Shown here: positions 20,720 to 29,285 of the stretch, piece after piece
Layout of the letters: every line of letters starts with the position of its first letter
Position numbering within the stretch: position 1 is the stretch's first letter
DNA from: Leucobacter musarum subsp. musarum
Lineage (GTDB): Bacteria > Actinomycetota > Actinomycetes > Actinomycetales > Microbacteriaceae
Direction of reading: 5' to 3'
Assembly: GCF_001273845.1 (NCBI RefSeq)
Contig: NZ_JHBW01000110.1
Span: forward strand, 89,517 to 153,516
DNA: 64,000 bases
Translations under genes and position numbers: made by a program
The notes under the pieces: model-generated
Told to the model about the DNA's origin: nothing
Seen by the model: the letters and a program-made list of their open reading frames with translations, nothing else
Databases searched by the model: none

Positions 20720-22057
20720 GTGCTGATCTTTATCGAGAACACCCCGCGAGCATACGCATGGGGGTCGACCGACGCCCTCCCGCAGATGCTCGGCACCGCC
20801 CCGACCGGCGAGCCGCAAGCGGAACTCTGGCTCGGTACCCACCCCGGGAGCCCGGCACAGGTCGCCAAGGCGACTCCGGTGCAGCACACGCTCATCGACC
20901 TCGTGCAGAGCGACCCCGAGCGTTACGGGGTGAACGGCGGGCCACTGCCGTTCCTGCTCAAAGTCCTCGCCATCGGCGCGCCGCTCTCGCTGCAGGTACA
21001 CCCGAATCAGGCGCAAGCGGCGGCGGGATACGCGGCCGAAGAAGCCGCGGGCGTGCCTCGCGACGCGGCGCACCGCAATTACGGCGACCCCACCCATAAA
21101 CCCGAACTGCTCGTCGCGCTCGGCAAGGTGTCGGCGCTGAGTGGATTCCGAGATCTCGCGACCGCCCGGGAAGACTTGCTACTGCTCGCTGCCGCGGCGC
21201 GCGAGGTCGGGCGTGCCGCGGGGGCCGCGGGTCTCGAGCGCGCCGCCTGCCGGCTTGTCGGTCGCGACCCGCGCGAGCTTCGCCGCGCGTTCCTCACCTG
21301 GGTGTTCAGCGACGAGGCGAGCATCACGGACGCATTGGAGTGCTTGCCCGCGGTGCTCGGTGCCGCGGAGCACGGCGACATCGATTTCTGGGAACGCGCG
21401 CTCGCGGAGGGCACGGTCGATGCGGATCGCCTCACCGCGCTGCGGGCGCTCGCCGCAGCGCACCCGGGCGACCCGGGAGTGCTCGTCTCAGTGCTGCTGC
21501 ACCTCGTGCACCTCGAACCCGGCGAAGCGATCTATCTCGGCGCGGGTCAGCTGCACGCATACCTCGGAGGCATCGCCGTCGAAGTCATGGCCTCTTCCGA
21601 CAACGTGTTGCGAGCCGGTCTCACCTCGAAGCATGTCGACATCGATGAGCTCTGCCGCATCGTCGATACCGGTGAGCTCGCCGACCCCCGATTCCCGGCA
21701 CTGCGCGTGCGCGCCGGCGTGCTCGCCTGGCGACCCGAGGTGCCCGAGTTCCAACTGGTGCGCGTGCGCGTGCGCGAGGAGGGCGTCGACGCCTCCGGCG
21801 ATCCGACAGCACTCGATGCCGCGCCCGTCGTAGAACTGCCCGTGCTCTGCCCCGTGGTGCTCATCGTGACCGCCGGCAAAGTACGCATCGAACGCCCTGA
21901 AGCCGTGCTCACCGAGGTGGCGACTGCCCGTCGCGGCCAGTCGCTGTACATCTCGGCGGGCGAACCGGTGCGCATCACCGGCAACGGCGAGGTGTTTCTC
22001 GCCAGCGTGGGCGCGGAAGTCACCGACCGTCTGGAGCAGCAGCGCGCTGACGTGTGA
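20720..22057 (+). CDS. manA: Mannose-6-phosphate isomerase, class I
   Basis: A 445-residue cupin-fold zinc enzyme interconverting fructose-6-phosphate and mannose-6-phosphate. The start is GTG 20720 with GGAGG six bases upstream; the in-frame ATG further up lacks a signal. Zinc ligands lie in LQVHPNQ, HKPEL and GQLHAYLGG, and the PMI block SSDNVLRAGLTSKHVD is present. The C-terminal beta domain is complete. It feeds GDP-mannose synthesis for glycans and glycolysis of mannose. Confidence 0.94.
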   Translation: MLIFIENTPRAYAWGSTDALPQMLGTAPTGEPQAELWLGTHPGSPAQVAKATPVQHTLIDLVQSDPERYGVNGGPLPFLLKVLAIGAPLSLQVHPNQAQAAAGYAAEEAAGVPRDAAHRNYGDPTHKPELLVALGKVSALSGFRDLATAREDLLLLAAAAREVGRAAGAAGLERAACRLVGRDPRELRRAFLTWVFSDEASITDALECLPAVLGAAEHGDIDFWERALAEGTVDADRLTALRALAAAHPGDPGVLVSVLLHLVHLEPGEAIYLGAGQLHAYLGGIAVEVMASSDNVLRAGLTSKHVDIDELCRIVDTGELADPRFPALRVRAGVLAWRPEVPEFQLVRVRVREEGVDASGDPTALDAAPVVELPVLCPVVLIVTAGKVRIERPEAVLTEVATARRGQSLYISAGEPVRITGNGEVFLASVGAEVTDRLEQQRADV

Positions 22058-22078
22058 GCTCGGCGCGGCGCAGGCGAG

Positions 22079-22084
22079 TACACT
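22079..22084 (+). promoter_or_regulatory. -10 box of leaderless membrane-protein gene
   Basis: TACACT ends 7 nt before GTG 22092, with no Shine-Dalgarno present, so a leaderless transcript is likely. Confidence 0.5.
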
Positions 22085-22091
22085 GATCCGC

Positions 22092-22568
22092 GTGTCGAAT
22101 GCCGAATCACGAGCCACCGCCTCACCCGCAACACCCGTCGCGCCGGGCGCCCAGCGCGCCGATCGTCTCGGCGGCTTGGGGCGTGTGCTGATCACGGTCT
22201 ACATCGTGCTCGCCATCGCGGCGACCTTCCGCTCGGTCTACCAGATCATCGCGAAGTTCGACGAGGCACCACTGGCGTACTCATTGTCGGCACTCTCGGG
22301 TGTCGTCTACATCGTCGCGACGATCGCACTGATCAAGCGTCGCGGCATCTGGCGCACGATCGCCTGGGCGGCACTCATCTTCGAACTCACCGGTGTGCTC
22401 GTCGTGGGCCTCCTGAGCGTGATTGAGCCCCAGCTCTTCGGCCACCCGTCAGTGTGGTCGTTCTTCGGCAGCGGCTACGTCTTCATTCCGCTGGTGCTTC
22501 CGGTGCTCGGCCTGCTCTGGCTGCGCAGCACGGGCAAGGCGGAACGCGCTGCAGCAGGGTCTGCGTAA
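22092..22568 (+). CDS. Four-helix integral membrane protein, unknown function
   Basis: A 158-residue protein starting at GTG 22092. It has four hydrophobic helices (near 32-50, 63-80, 90-111 and 124-144) and a short charged tail. The stretch YSLSALSGVVYIVATIALI and the SVWSFFGSGYVFIPLVLPVLG ending suggest a conserved actinobacterial family seen next to ribF; the name rests on memory of similar neighbourhoods. Its TAA overlaps the ribF ATG by one base (TAATG). Confidence 0.72.
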   Translation: MSNAESRATASPATPVAPGAQRADRLGGLGRVLITVYIVLAIAATFRSVYQIIAKFDEAPLAYSLSALSGVVYIVATIALIKRRGIWRTIAWAALIFELTGVLVVGLLSVIEPQLFGHPSVWSFFGSGYVFIPLVLPVLGLLWLRSTGKAERAAAGSA

Positions 22569-23506
22569 TGCAGATCATCGAATCGATCGACGCGATTGAC
22601 CCCGCGGATTTTGCCGCCGGGAGCTGCGTCGCAGTCGGCAAGTTCGACGGACTGCACATCGGGCACCAGGCGATCCTCGAGCGCATGCGCGTCGCAGCGA
22701 CTGAAGAGGGGACCCGCAGCGTCGCCTTCACCTTCGCGAATCACCCGCTCGGGTTTCTGAACCCCGAGTCGTGCCCGCGACCGCTGATGAGTCGCACCCA
22801 GCGCCTCGAAGCGATCGCGGCGCTCGGTCTCGATGCGTGCGTCATGGTCGAGTTCGACGCCGACTTCGCGTCGATTTCGGCGGAGACCTTCGTGGTCGAT
22901 GTGCTCGTCGGCCGTCTCAACGCAAAGCACATCATCATGGGCGGCGACTTCCGCTTCGGGCATCGTGGAGCCGGTGACGGCGACTTGCTGCGTGCGCTGG
23001 GGGCTCAGCACGGGTTCGTCGCAGAGGTGCTCGACTTCGTCGAAGACGATGAGGCAGGGCAGGTGTCGTCGTCGCGCATCCGCACCGCGGTGCTTGCCGG
23101 AGACGTGGAGGCGGCGGCGCGCATGACCGGGCGACCGGTGGCGGTGCGCGGCGAAGTCGTGCACGGCGATGCCCGCGGTCGCGAACTCGGGTTCCCCACT
23201 GCAAACCTCGGCGGCGCGCTCGAGGGTCTCGTGCCTGCCGATGGTGTCTACGCCGGCTGGGTCGTCATCGACGGAGAGCAACGAGCGGCGGCGATCTCTG
23301 TCGGCAACAACCCGACGTTCACCCCCGATGAGGTCTCGCGCGTCGAAGCGTTCATTCTTGATTTCTCGGGCGACCTCTACGGGCGCGTTATGGAGGTGCG
23401 CTTCGCTCACCGTCTTCGCGGCATGGTGCGCTTTGACTCGCTTGACGCGCTCATCGAGCAGATGGATGACGACGTCGCGCGTGCGCGGCAGCTGCTTGCC
23501 AACTGA
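22568..23506 (+). CDS. ribF: Bifunctional riboflavin kinase / FAD synthetase
   Basis: A 312-residue enzyme that phosphorylates riboflavin to FMN and adenylates FMN to FAD. The N-terminal nucleotidyltransferase has VGKFDGLHIGH (the HIGH-like motif) and SSSRIR. The C-terminal kinase has GRELGFPTANL and a DGVYAGW block. It starts at ATG 22568, coupled to the preceding membrane gene through TAATG rather than through a clear Shine-Dalgarno. Confidence 0.95.
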   Translation: MQIIESIDAIDPADFAAGSCVAVGKFDGLHIGHQAILERMRVAATEEGTRSVAFTFANHPLGFLNPESCPRPLMSRTQRLEAIAALGLDACVMVEFDADFASISAETFVVDVLVGRLNAKHIIMGGDFRFGHRGAGDGDLLRALGAQHGFVAEVLDFVEDDEAGQVSSSRIRTAVLAGDVEAAARMTGRPVAVRGEVVHGDARGRELGFPTANLGGALEGLVPADGVYAGWVVIDGEQRAAAISVGNNPTFTPDEVSRVEAFILDFSGDLYGRVMEVRFAHRLRGMVRFDSLDALIEQMDDDVARARQLLAN

Positions 23507-23558
23507 TCGCAAGCTTCGCATTCCGTCATCGTTGGGCCGAACGCAGCGAGGCGAATGC

Positions 23559-23564
23559 TAGAAT
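23559..23564 (+). promoter_or_regulatory. Candidate -10 box of the SNF2 helicase gene
   Basis: TAGAAT is an excellent -10 match. It predicts a leader of about 120 nt before the TTG start. The leader contains a small CATGC-CGC-GCATG hairpin near its middle. Confidence 0.5.
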
Positions 23565-23692
23565 CGTGAGCACGGTCGCGCTTTCTGCGGTTCGTGAGTC
23601 CCATGCCGCGCATGAGGTCAGGCTCCGAACCCGCGAGCGGCCCGCGACTCGGTACGCGTTCCGAGACTGCAACTCGCCGATCAGGAGATCCT

Positions 23693-25852
23693 TTGGCAAC
23701 CACCACTGCCACGCGCCAGTCCCAGCAAAAGGGCGGCGCTCAGCGCGGTCAGTCGCGCTCGAACGGCCGCCGCAAGCACACGCACAACGAGGGCATCATT
23801 CCGCTGCTCGCGCGTGCCGTGCGCGAGGTCGAATCGTCGGCGCAACGGGGCAAGGCCACCCCGGCGAACCGCACCAAGTTTCACGTTATCGCGCTGCTCA
23901 TGCGCGAAGAGCGCGCTCGGGTGAAGACCGATGATCAGGTCAGCGACTCGGAGCGCGCAGAGACGCTCAAGCGTCTGGACGGCGTGGCAGCGATCCTCGC
24001 CAAGACCGCTGCCCGAGACACCAGCCTCATCACGCTGCTCGAACCGACCGCAGCGATCACGGAGGCCACTCGACTCCTGAAGCGCAAGATGCTGGGTCAG
24101 GCGGGCATCGAACTTCCCGAGGAAGAGAAGGTGGCACCCGAGCCCGCACGCGCGATCGTGCCGCCCGAGCTCGCCGAGCGCCAGGTCGAGCCCGCGGGCA
24201 TCGAGGCCCGCATGCTCGCGAACCCGTTCTTGTCACCCGACCTCGCCCCGCCGAAGCAGCCGACCCCGGTCGTGCGCCTCGCGAACTGGGAGTTGCTCGG
24301 CCCGCTGCTCAAATCGTTCGAGCAGGGCGGTGGCGGGTCGGCGTGCATGGATCTTCCGGCGCCCCCGGTGCCGGATCGCCTCGCCCCCGCCGGGCGCGAA
24401 CTCATGCCGCACCAGGCCCGCTTCCTCGCCGGTGTGCGCGAAGGTCACCGCAGCTTCTTGCTCGCCGATGAGCCGGGCCTCGGCAAGACTGCGCAGTCCG
24501 TGCTCGCGGCGTCGGTTGCCGACGCCTACCCGCTGCTCGTCGTCGTGCCCAACGTCGTGAAGATGAACTGGGCGCGCGAGGTCGAGCGGTGGACGCCGCA
24601 GCGTCGAGTCACGGTCATCCATGGCGACGGACAGAACGTCGATGCCTTCGCCGATGTGTTCGTCGTGAACTACGACATCCTTGATCGCCACCTGAGCTGG
24701 ATCTCAGACTTCGGATTCAAGGGCATGGTCGTCGATGAGGCGCACATGATCAAGAACGTGCAGTCGCAGCGCTCGCGCAACGTGCTCGCCATCTCGGAGC
24801 GCATTCGTGAGCGCACTCCGGGCGTCTCGCCCCTGCTGATCGCGCTGACGGGCACACCGCTCATCAACGACATCGATGATTTCCGCGCGATCTGGCGCTT
24901 CCTCGGGTGGACCGAGAGCGACAAGCCGGGCTCCGATTTGATGGCGCGTCTCGAGAACAACGGGTGGACGCCGGCTGACCAGTCGTTCTACCGCGAAGCG
25001 CGCCAGAGCGTGATCGATATGGGCATCGTGCGCCGCCGCAAGATCGACGTCGCCGCCGACCTGCCCGCGAAGCGCGTCGTCGACCTGCCCGTTGAACTCG
25101 ACGACGAACTCGGCCGCGGCATTCGCGAGGCCGAGGCGCAGCTCGCGAAGAAGCTGCTCGACCGCTTCCGCGTCGTCAAGCGCGGCAAGCTCGGCGAGAA
25201 GCTCGATGACACCGCGATCATTCGTATGGTCGCCGCACAGGAGCTGGAAGAGTCGAACTCGTCTGCTGACGGTCTCAATGTCTTCACCATGGTGCGCCAG
25301 ATCGGCCAGGCGAAGGCCGCGCTCGCCGCGGACTACGCGGCGCAGCTCGCGCGATCGGTCGGCAAGGTCGTCTTCTTCGCGAAGCACATCGACGTCATGG
25401 ATCGTGTCGAGCGACAGCTCGCAGAGGCCGGGCTCAAGACGGTCTCCATTCGCGGTGATCAGACCGCGGCGTTCCGTCAGGAGCAGATCGACGCGTTCAA
25501 CCAGAACCCCGAGATCTCGGTGGCGGTGTGCTCGTTGACTGCCGCCGGCGTGGGCGTGAACCTGCAGGCATCGTCGAACGTGGTGCTTGCCGAGCTCAGC
25601 TGGACGGATGCCGAGCAGACGCAGGCGATCGACCGCGTGCACCGTATCGGCCAAGACGAGCCGGTTACCGCGTGGCGCATTGTCGCCGCGCAGACCATCG
25701 ACGCGAAAATCGCCGAGCTCATCGACGGCAAGGCTGGGCTCGCCGCTCGTGCACTCGACGGAGCCGCGGCTCCGGCGGAAGACGCCGACTCGGTGCAGCT
25801 GCAGGCGCTGGTCGGCGTGCTGACCAAGGCCGTCGAGCAGTCAGGGGAGTAG
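23693..25852 (+). CDS. SNF2-family DEAH helicase
   Basis: A 719-residue protein. The start is the TTG at 23693 (MATTTATRQSQQ) because AGGAG lies five bases upstream; ATGs further upstream lack a signal. The basic Gln/Arg-rich N terminus and helical region (1-260) precede a SNF2 ATPase: Walker A DEPGLGKT, DEAH box VVDEAHMIKN, then LTGTPLIND. Helicase C includes VFFAKHIDVMDRVE, LTAAGVGVNLQ and QAIDRVHRIGQ. It is a DNA translocase acting in chromosome maintenance or repair; the exact role is unknown. Confidence 0.88.
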   Translation: MATTTATRQSQQKGGAQRGQSRSNGRRKHTHNEGIIPLLARAVREVESSAQRGKATPANRTKFHVIALLMREERARVKTDDQVSDSERAETLKRLDGVAAILAKTAARDTSLITLLEPTAAITEATRLLKRKMLGQAGIELPEEEKVAPEPARAIVPPELAERQVEPAGIEARMLANPFLSPDLAPPKQPTPVVRLANWELLGPLLKSFEQGGGGSACMDLPAPPVPDRLAPAGRELMPHQARFLAGVREGHRSFLLADEPGLGKTAQSVLAASVADAYPLLVVVPNVVKMNWAREVERWTPQRRVTVIHGDGQNVDAFADVFVVNYDILDRHLSWISDFGFKGMVVDEAHMIKNVQSQRSRNVLAISERIRERTPGVSPLLIALTGTPLINDIDDFRAIWRFLGWTESDKPGSDLMARLENNGWTPADQSFYREARQSVIDMGIVRRRKIDVAADLPAKRVVDLPVELDDELGRGIREAEAQLAKKLLDRFRVVKRGKLGEKLDDTAIIRMVAAQELEESNSSADGLNVFTMVRQIGQAKAALAADYAAQLARSVGKVVFFAKHIDVMDRVERQLAEAGLKTVSIRGDQTAAFRQEQIDAFNQNPEISVAVCSLTAAGVGVNLQASSNVVLAELSWTDAEQTQAIDRVHRIGQDEPVTAWRIVAAQTIDAKIAELIDGKAGLAARALDGAAAPAEDADSVQLQALVGVLTKAVEQSGE

Positions 25853-25940
25853 CGCTGCAGGGGGCCGAGGTGATCGACTCCCTGGCCGCATGCGTCTCCA
25901 TTTTGGCACGAACATGAACGTGCGCGAGGATCCCGCCAGC

Positions 25941-25946
25941 TAAGCT
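25941..25946 (+). promoter_or_regulatory. Candidate -10 box of pfkA
   Basis: TAAGCT sits within a small CCAGC-TAA-GCTGG hairpin-like palindrome, 65 nt before the ATG. Confidence 0.4.
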
Positions 25947-26011
25947 GGACTTCGGGCGCCGTGGCACACGTCTGCCCGAAAGTGTTCGCGCGTCGAAGGG
26001 TGAGGTGCCGC

Positions 26012-27049
26012 ATGCGTATCGGTGTGTTGTGCTCAGGCGGGGATAGCCCCGGAATGAACGCGGCCATCCGTGGGGCGGTGCTCCGCGGGGTCGAGGTCCA
26101 CGGGTTCGACATGGTCGGCTTCATGGACGGCTGGCGCGGCTTTCACGAGGGCGACCTCGTGCCGCTCGATCGTGCGGCGGTGCGCGGCATTTCACCGCTC
26201 GGTGGGGTGATCCTCGGCACGAGCCGGGTGCAGCCCTTCCTTTCGGGGCGCGGCGACGCCGCCGACATTCAGGCGATTCGGGATCGCGTCGCCGAATACG
26301 GGGTCGACGCGTTCTTGCTGATCGGCGGCAACGGAACCCAGACCGTCGCGCAGCTGCTCACCGATCACGGCATCCCCGCGATCGGCCTGCCCAAAACCAT
26401 CGACAACGATCTGGGCGGCACCGACTTCACCTTTGGCTTCGACACGGCCGTGTCGATCGCGTCGGAGGCCATCGACCGTCTGCGCACCACGGGCGAATCG
26501 CACCGTCGCTGCATGGTGCTCGAAGTGATGGGCCGCGATGTCGGTTGGATCGCCCTGCACGCCGGTATGGCGGGCGGTGCGCAGGTCACACTGATTCCTG
26601 AGTTCCCCGAATCGATCGAGCAGATCAGCGAGTGGGTGCTCAGTGTGCGCGACCGCGGCCGATCATCACTGGTGGTCGTCGCGGAGGGATTTCGGCTCGC
26701 GGGTGAAGCGGCGCAGACGACGCGCCAGGGGCTCGACGGCTTCGGGCGTCCCCGGCTCGGCGGGATCGCCGAGGTGCTCGCGCCGCTCATCGAGCAGCAC
26801 ACCGGCATCGAGACCCGCGCCACCGTGCTCGGGCACGTGCAGCGCGGCGGATCGCCGACGGCATTTGACCGCGTGCTCGCGACGCGCACCGGCATCGCGG
26901 CGGCCGACGCCGCGGAGGCGGGGCAGTGGGGCACGATGGCGGGGCTGCGAGGCGATCGCATCGAAATGGTGCCGCTCGCCGAGGCGGTCGGGCACCTGAA
27001 GACGGTGTCAGATGCCCGGTACGAAGAGGCGCGCCTCAACTTCGGATGA
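26012..27049 (+). CDS. pfkA: 6-phosphofructokinase
   Basis: A 345-residue glycolytic kinase converting fructose-6-phosphate to fructose-1,6-bisphosphate. It starts at ATG 26012 (MRIGVLCSGGDSPGMN). The nucleotide-site motif is GGNGT (105-109), with Gly where PPi-dependent enzymes carry Asp, favouring ATP as donor. The active site is PKTIDND (127-133), with the Lys seen in actinobacterial and PPi-type enzymes. The usual GGDG/GGEG Asp or Glu is Asn here. GGSPTAFDR completes the fructose-6-phosphate site. Cosubstrate preference is inference. Confidence 0.92.
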   Translation: MRIGVLCSGGDSPGMNAAIRGAVLRGVEVHGFDMVGFMDGWRGFHEGDLVPLDRAAVRGISPLGGVILGTSRVQPFLSGRGDAADIQAIRDRVAEYGVDAFLLIGGNGTQTVAQLLTDHGIPAIGLPKTIDNDLGGTDFTFGFDTAVSIASEAIDRLRTTGESHRRCMVLEVMGRDVGWIALHAGMAGGAQVTLIPEFPESIEQISEWVLSVRDRGRSSLVVVAEGFRLAGEAAQTTRQGLDGFGRPRLGGIAEVLAPLIEQHTGIETRATVLGHVQRGGSPTAFDRVLATRTGIAAADAAEAGQWGTMAGLRGDRIEMVPLAEAVGHLKTVSDARYEEARLNFG

Positions 27050-27075
27050 GCCGAACACTGCCCAGGTAGGGCGGG

Positions 27076-27351
27076 TCAGGAGTTCAGGCGATCCTGCACG
27101 TCTTTCAGTGACGGGTTCGTCGCGGTGGACCCGTCAGGGAATACGAGTGTCGGCACGACCGCATTGCCGCCGTTGACCGACTTGACGAGTTCTTCGGTGC
27201 CGGGCGTCTCCTCGATGTCGACCACGGTGTAGCCGATACCCGTCTTGTCGAGCATGAGCTTCAGACGCTTGCAGTACCCGCACCAGACGGTGGAGAACAT
27301 GGTGACGGTGCCCGACTCAGGCGTGAAATCGGTGAGTGCTGCGGTGCTCAT
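27076..27351 (-). CDS. Mycoredoxin / glutaredoxin-like protein
   Basis: A 91-residue thioredoxin-fold protein with active site WCGYC (about 23-27), VVPTLVF for the cis-Pro loop and a GG-x-N-A-V region, as in mycoredoxin-1. It would reduce mycothiol mixed disulfides in the cytosol, consistent with mca in this window. GAGAGGA precedes the ATG at 27351. It is convergent with pfkA, and divergent from the PiT gene, whose upstream region carries a PHO-box-like repeat. Confidence 0.88.
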   Translation of the reverse strand: MSTAALTDFTPESGTVTMFSTVWCGYCKRLKLMLDKTGIGYTVVDIEETPGTEELVKSVNGGNAVVPTLVFPDGSTATNPSLKDVQDRLNS

Positions 27352-27417
27352 GTGGTCCTCTCGATCGACCTCACCAGCGTACTCCGGGTGGCTGTGCGGC
27401 AGCAGGTCTCGACCTCT

Positions 27418-27436
27418 AGGTGAACGACAGGTGAAC
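27418..27436. promoter_or_regulatory. PHO-box-like direct repeat, site 1
   Basis: AGGTGAAC at 27418-27425 and again at 27429-27436, an 11-bp period. On the minus strand this reads GTTCACC-N4-GTTCACC, the repeat unit and spacing of actinobacterial PhoP boxes. It lies 14 bp upstream of a TTGACC -35 candidate (27450-27455) facing the PiT gene. Confidence 0.65.
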
Positions 27437-27521
27437 TCGTCGGCTCAGCTTGACCTGCCGTGAGCCAGATGTAACCATGATGTACGGCGCTTGCGCAGTG
27501 ACTCTCGAGCCTCACGGAAAC

Positions 27522-27538
27522 GTGAACACGAGGTGACT
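27522..27538. promoter_or_regulatory. PHO-box-like direct repeat, site 2 (weaker)
   Basis: GTGAAC (27522-27527) and GTGACT (27533-27538), again 11 bp apart, 57 bp before the PiT start. Confidence 0.4.
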
Positions 27539-27594
27539 TCGCCGGTGTGTACCGGAAGGCCCGACAGGGTCCCGCTCCCGAACGAAAGACGCCG

Positions 27595-28941
27595 GTGGAA
27601 CTCACCCTCATCGTGCTGCTGGTCATCGTGCTGGCCCTCTTCTTCGACTTCACGAACGGCTTTCACGACACCGCGAATGCGATGGCGACGCCCATCGCGA
27701 CCGGTGCGCTCAAGCCGAAGACCGCGGTGCTGCTCGCCGCGATTCTGAACCTCGTGGGCGCGTTCCTCTCGACCGAGGTCGCCAAGACGATCTCGGGCGG
27801 GCTCATCAATGAGGGCGGTGATGGCGTACTCATTACGCCCGAGCTGATCTTCGCGGGCCTCATCGGTGCGATCGTTTGGAACCTCGTCACGTGGCTCTAC
27901 GGCCTCCCCTCGAGTTCGTCGCACGCGCTCTTCGGCGGTCTCATCGGTGCGGCGATCGTCGGTGCCGGGGTCGCAGCGATTAATGGCGGCGTCTTTCTCT
28001 CCAAGATCCTGATCCCGATGGTCGCGGCACCGCTTACGGCCGGCATCGTCGCCTTCACCGCGACGAAGGTCGCGTACGCGATCACGAAGCGCAACGACGG
28101 CAAGAAAGACGGCCGCGGTCGATTCCGCTACGCCCAGATCGCGTCGTCGTCGCTCATCGCGCTCGCGCACGGCACCAATGACGCGCAGAAGACGATGGGT
28201 GTCATTACCCTGACGCTCGTCGCCGCGAACCTGCAAGAGCCCGGCACCGGCCCGCACCTCTGGGTCGTCGTCGCCTGCGCGTTCGCTATCGCGCTGGGTA
28301 CGTACTCGGGCGGCTGGCGCATCATTCGTACGCTCGGTGCGGGTCTGACCCAAGTGAAGCCCGCCCAGGGATTCGCCGCCGAGACGAGCACCGCGGCAAC
28401 GATCCTCGCGTCGAGCCATCTCGGCTTCGCGCTCTCGACGACGCAGGTCGCGTCGGGCTCCGTCATCGGTTCGGGTCTGGGGCGCCGCGGGTCGAGCGTG
28501 CGCTGGCGCACCGTTGGGCGCATCGCCTCGGGCTGGTTGTTCACGCTTCCGGCTTCCGGTGCTGTCGGCGCCATCGCCGCGGCGATCGCACACACCGGGT
28601 TCGTCGGCGTCATCATCGATGCCGTACTCGGACTCGCGTTCATCCTCTTCATCTTCTGGCGCTCGAGCCGCAACAAGGTCGACCACGGCAACGCGATCCC
28701 GGTGCCCGACGTCGCCGAGTCGGGCTACGCCGTGCGCATTCGCAAGGGCAAGGTGAAGCCGGTGAAGACGGAGACCGGAACTCTGCCTCCGCTCACCTCC
28801 GTGGCGCAGGCCGCCGTGCTCGACGACATTGCTGCGAAAGAGGCGGCGCGCGAAGCGGAGCGGGCGGCCCGTGAAGCCGCGCGAGCGGAACGTGCTGCGC
28901 AGCAGCAGGAGAACGCGGCAAACGATTCGAAGGGCGAATGA
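27595..28941 (+). CDS. pit: Low-affinity inorganic phosphate transporter (PiT family)
   Basis: A 448-residue membrane protein importing phosphate, probably with a cation. The start is GTG 27595 (MELTLIVLLVIV...), as is usual for the family; an upstream ATG adds a basic tail without a signal. Both PiT signature repeats are present: DFTNGFHDTANAM near the N terminus and ALAHGTNDAQKTMG in the middle. About ten helices. The C-terminal 50 residues are an Ala/Glu/Arg-rich charged helix (AAREAERAAREAARAE). Two PHO-box-like repeats precede it, suggesting phosphate control. Its stop overlaps the next ATG. Confidence 0.93.
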   Translation: MELTLIVLLVIVLALFFDFTNGFHDTANAMATPIATGALKPKTAVLLAAILNLVGAFLSTEVAKTISGGLINEGGDGVLITPELIFAGLIGAIVWNLVTWLYGLPSSSSHALFGGLIGAAIVGAGVAAINGGVFLSKILIPMVAAPLTAGIVAFTATKVAYAITKRNDGKKDGRGRFRYAQIASSSLIALAHGTNDAQKTMGVITLTLVAANLQEPGTGPHLWVVVACAFAIALGTYSGGWRIIRTLGAGLTQVKPAQGFAAETSTAATILASSHLGFALSTTQVASGSVIGSGLGRRGSSVRWRTVGRIASGWLFTLPASGAVGAIAAAIAHTGFVGVIIDAVLGLAFILFIFWRSSRNKVDHGNAIPVPDVAESGYAVRIRKGKVKPVKTETGTLPPLTSVAQAAVLDDIAAKEAAREAERAAREAARAERAAQQQENAANDSKGE

Positions 28942-29237
28942 TGATCGACTGGATGGCCTTCCTGATCGTATTCGGCGCCGCACTCTTCTCGGCAGTGTTT
29001 GTCGTTGCTCTGTACTCGCTCGGATTGCGCTTTCTCGCGACACCGGCGCCTCGCGCCCGGTTGGCCGATGGATCGCTCGAGCCGAACGGACCCTCGCGCG
29101 ACGATGAAGACGACGATGTCGACGACATCGGTCGCCCCCGCTGGGCGACAATCGCCGCGAACGTTTGCTTTGGGCTCTCCGTGCTCGTGGTGCTGATCGG
29201 CATCTTCCTGATCATTCCGGCTCTGCACTTCTGGTGA
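28938..29237 (+). CDS. Small two-helix membrane protein downstream of pit
   Basis: A 99-residue protein with two hydrophobic helices (about 6-30 and 74-96) separated by an acidic loop (RDDEDDDVDDIG). The ATG overlaps the pit stop (ATGA, 28938-28941), so it is translationally coupled and may be an accessory of the phosphate transporter. The Asp-rich loop could bind divalent cations; that is speculation. Confidence 0.7.
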   Translation: MMIDWMAFLIVFGAALFSAVFVVALYSLGLRFLATPAPRARLADGSLEPNGPSRDDEDDDVDDIGRPRWATIAANVCFGLSVLVVLIGIFLIIPALHFW

Positions 29238-29273
29238 TTCCCTGACCTTGCGCGCGTGCTGAGATGCGGTGCG

Positions 29274-29279
29274 TAAGGT
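29274..29279 (+). promoter_or_regulatory. -10 box of leaderless aldehyde dehydrogenase gene
   Basis: TAAGGT ends 6 nt before ATG 29286; no Shine-Dalgarno is present. Confidence 0.5.
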
Positions 29280-29285
29280 GGCCGT

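Noticed and set aside
19236..20726. Long open frame opposite the O-antigen-ligase-like gene
   Set aside because: High-GC shadow frame rich in Arg/Glu/His/Gln without a domain; the other strand encodes a clear membrane protein.
27445..29151. 568-codon open frame opposite pit
   Set aside because: Arg/Asp/Gly-rich shadow of a well-supported transporter gene.
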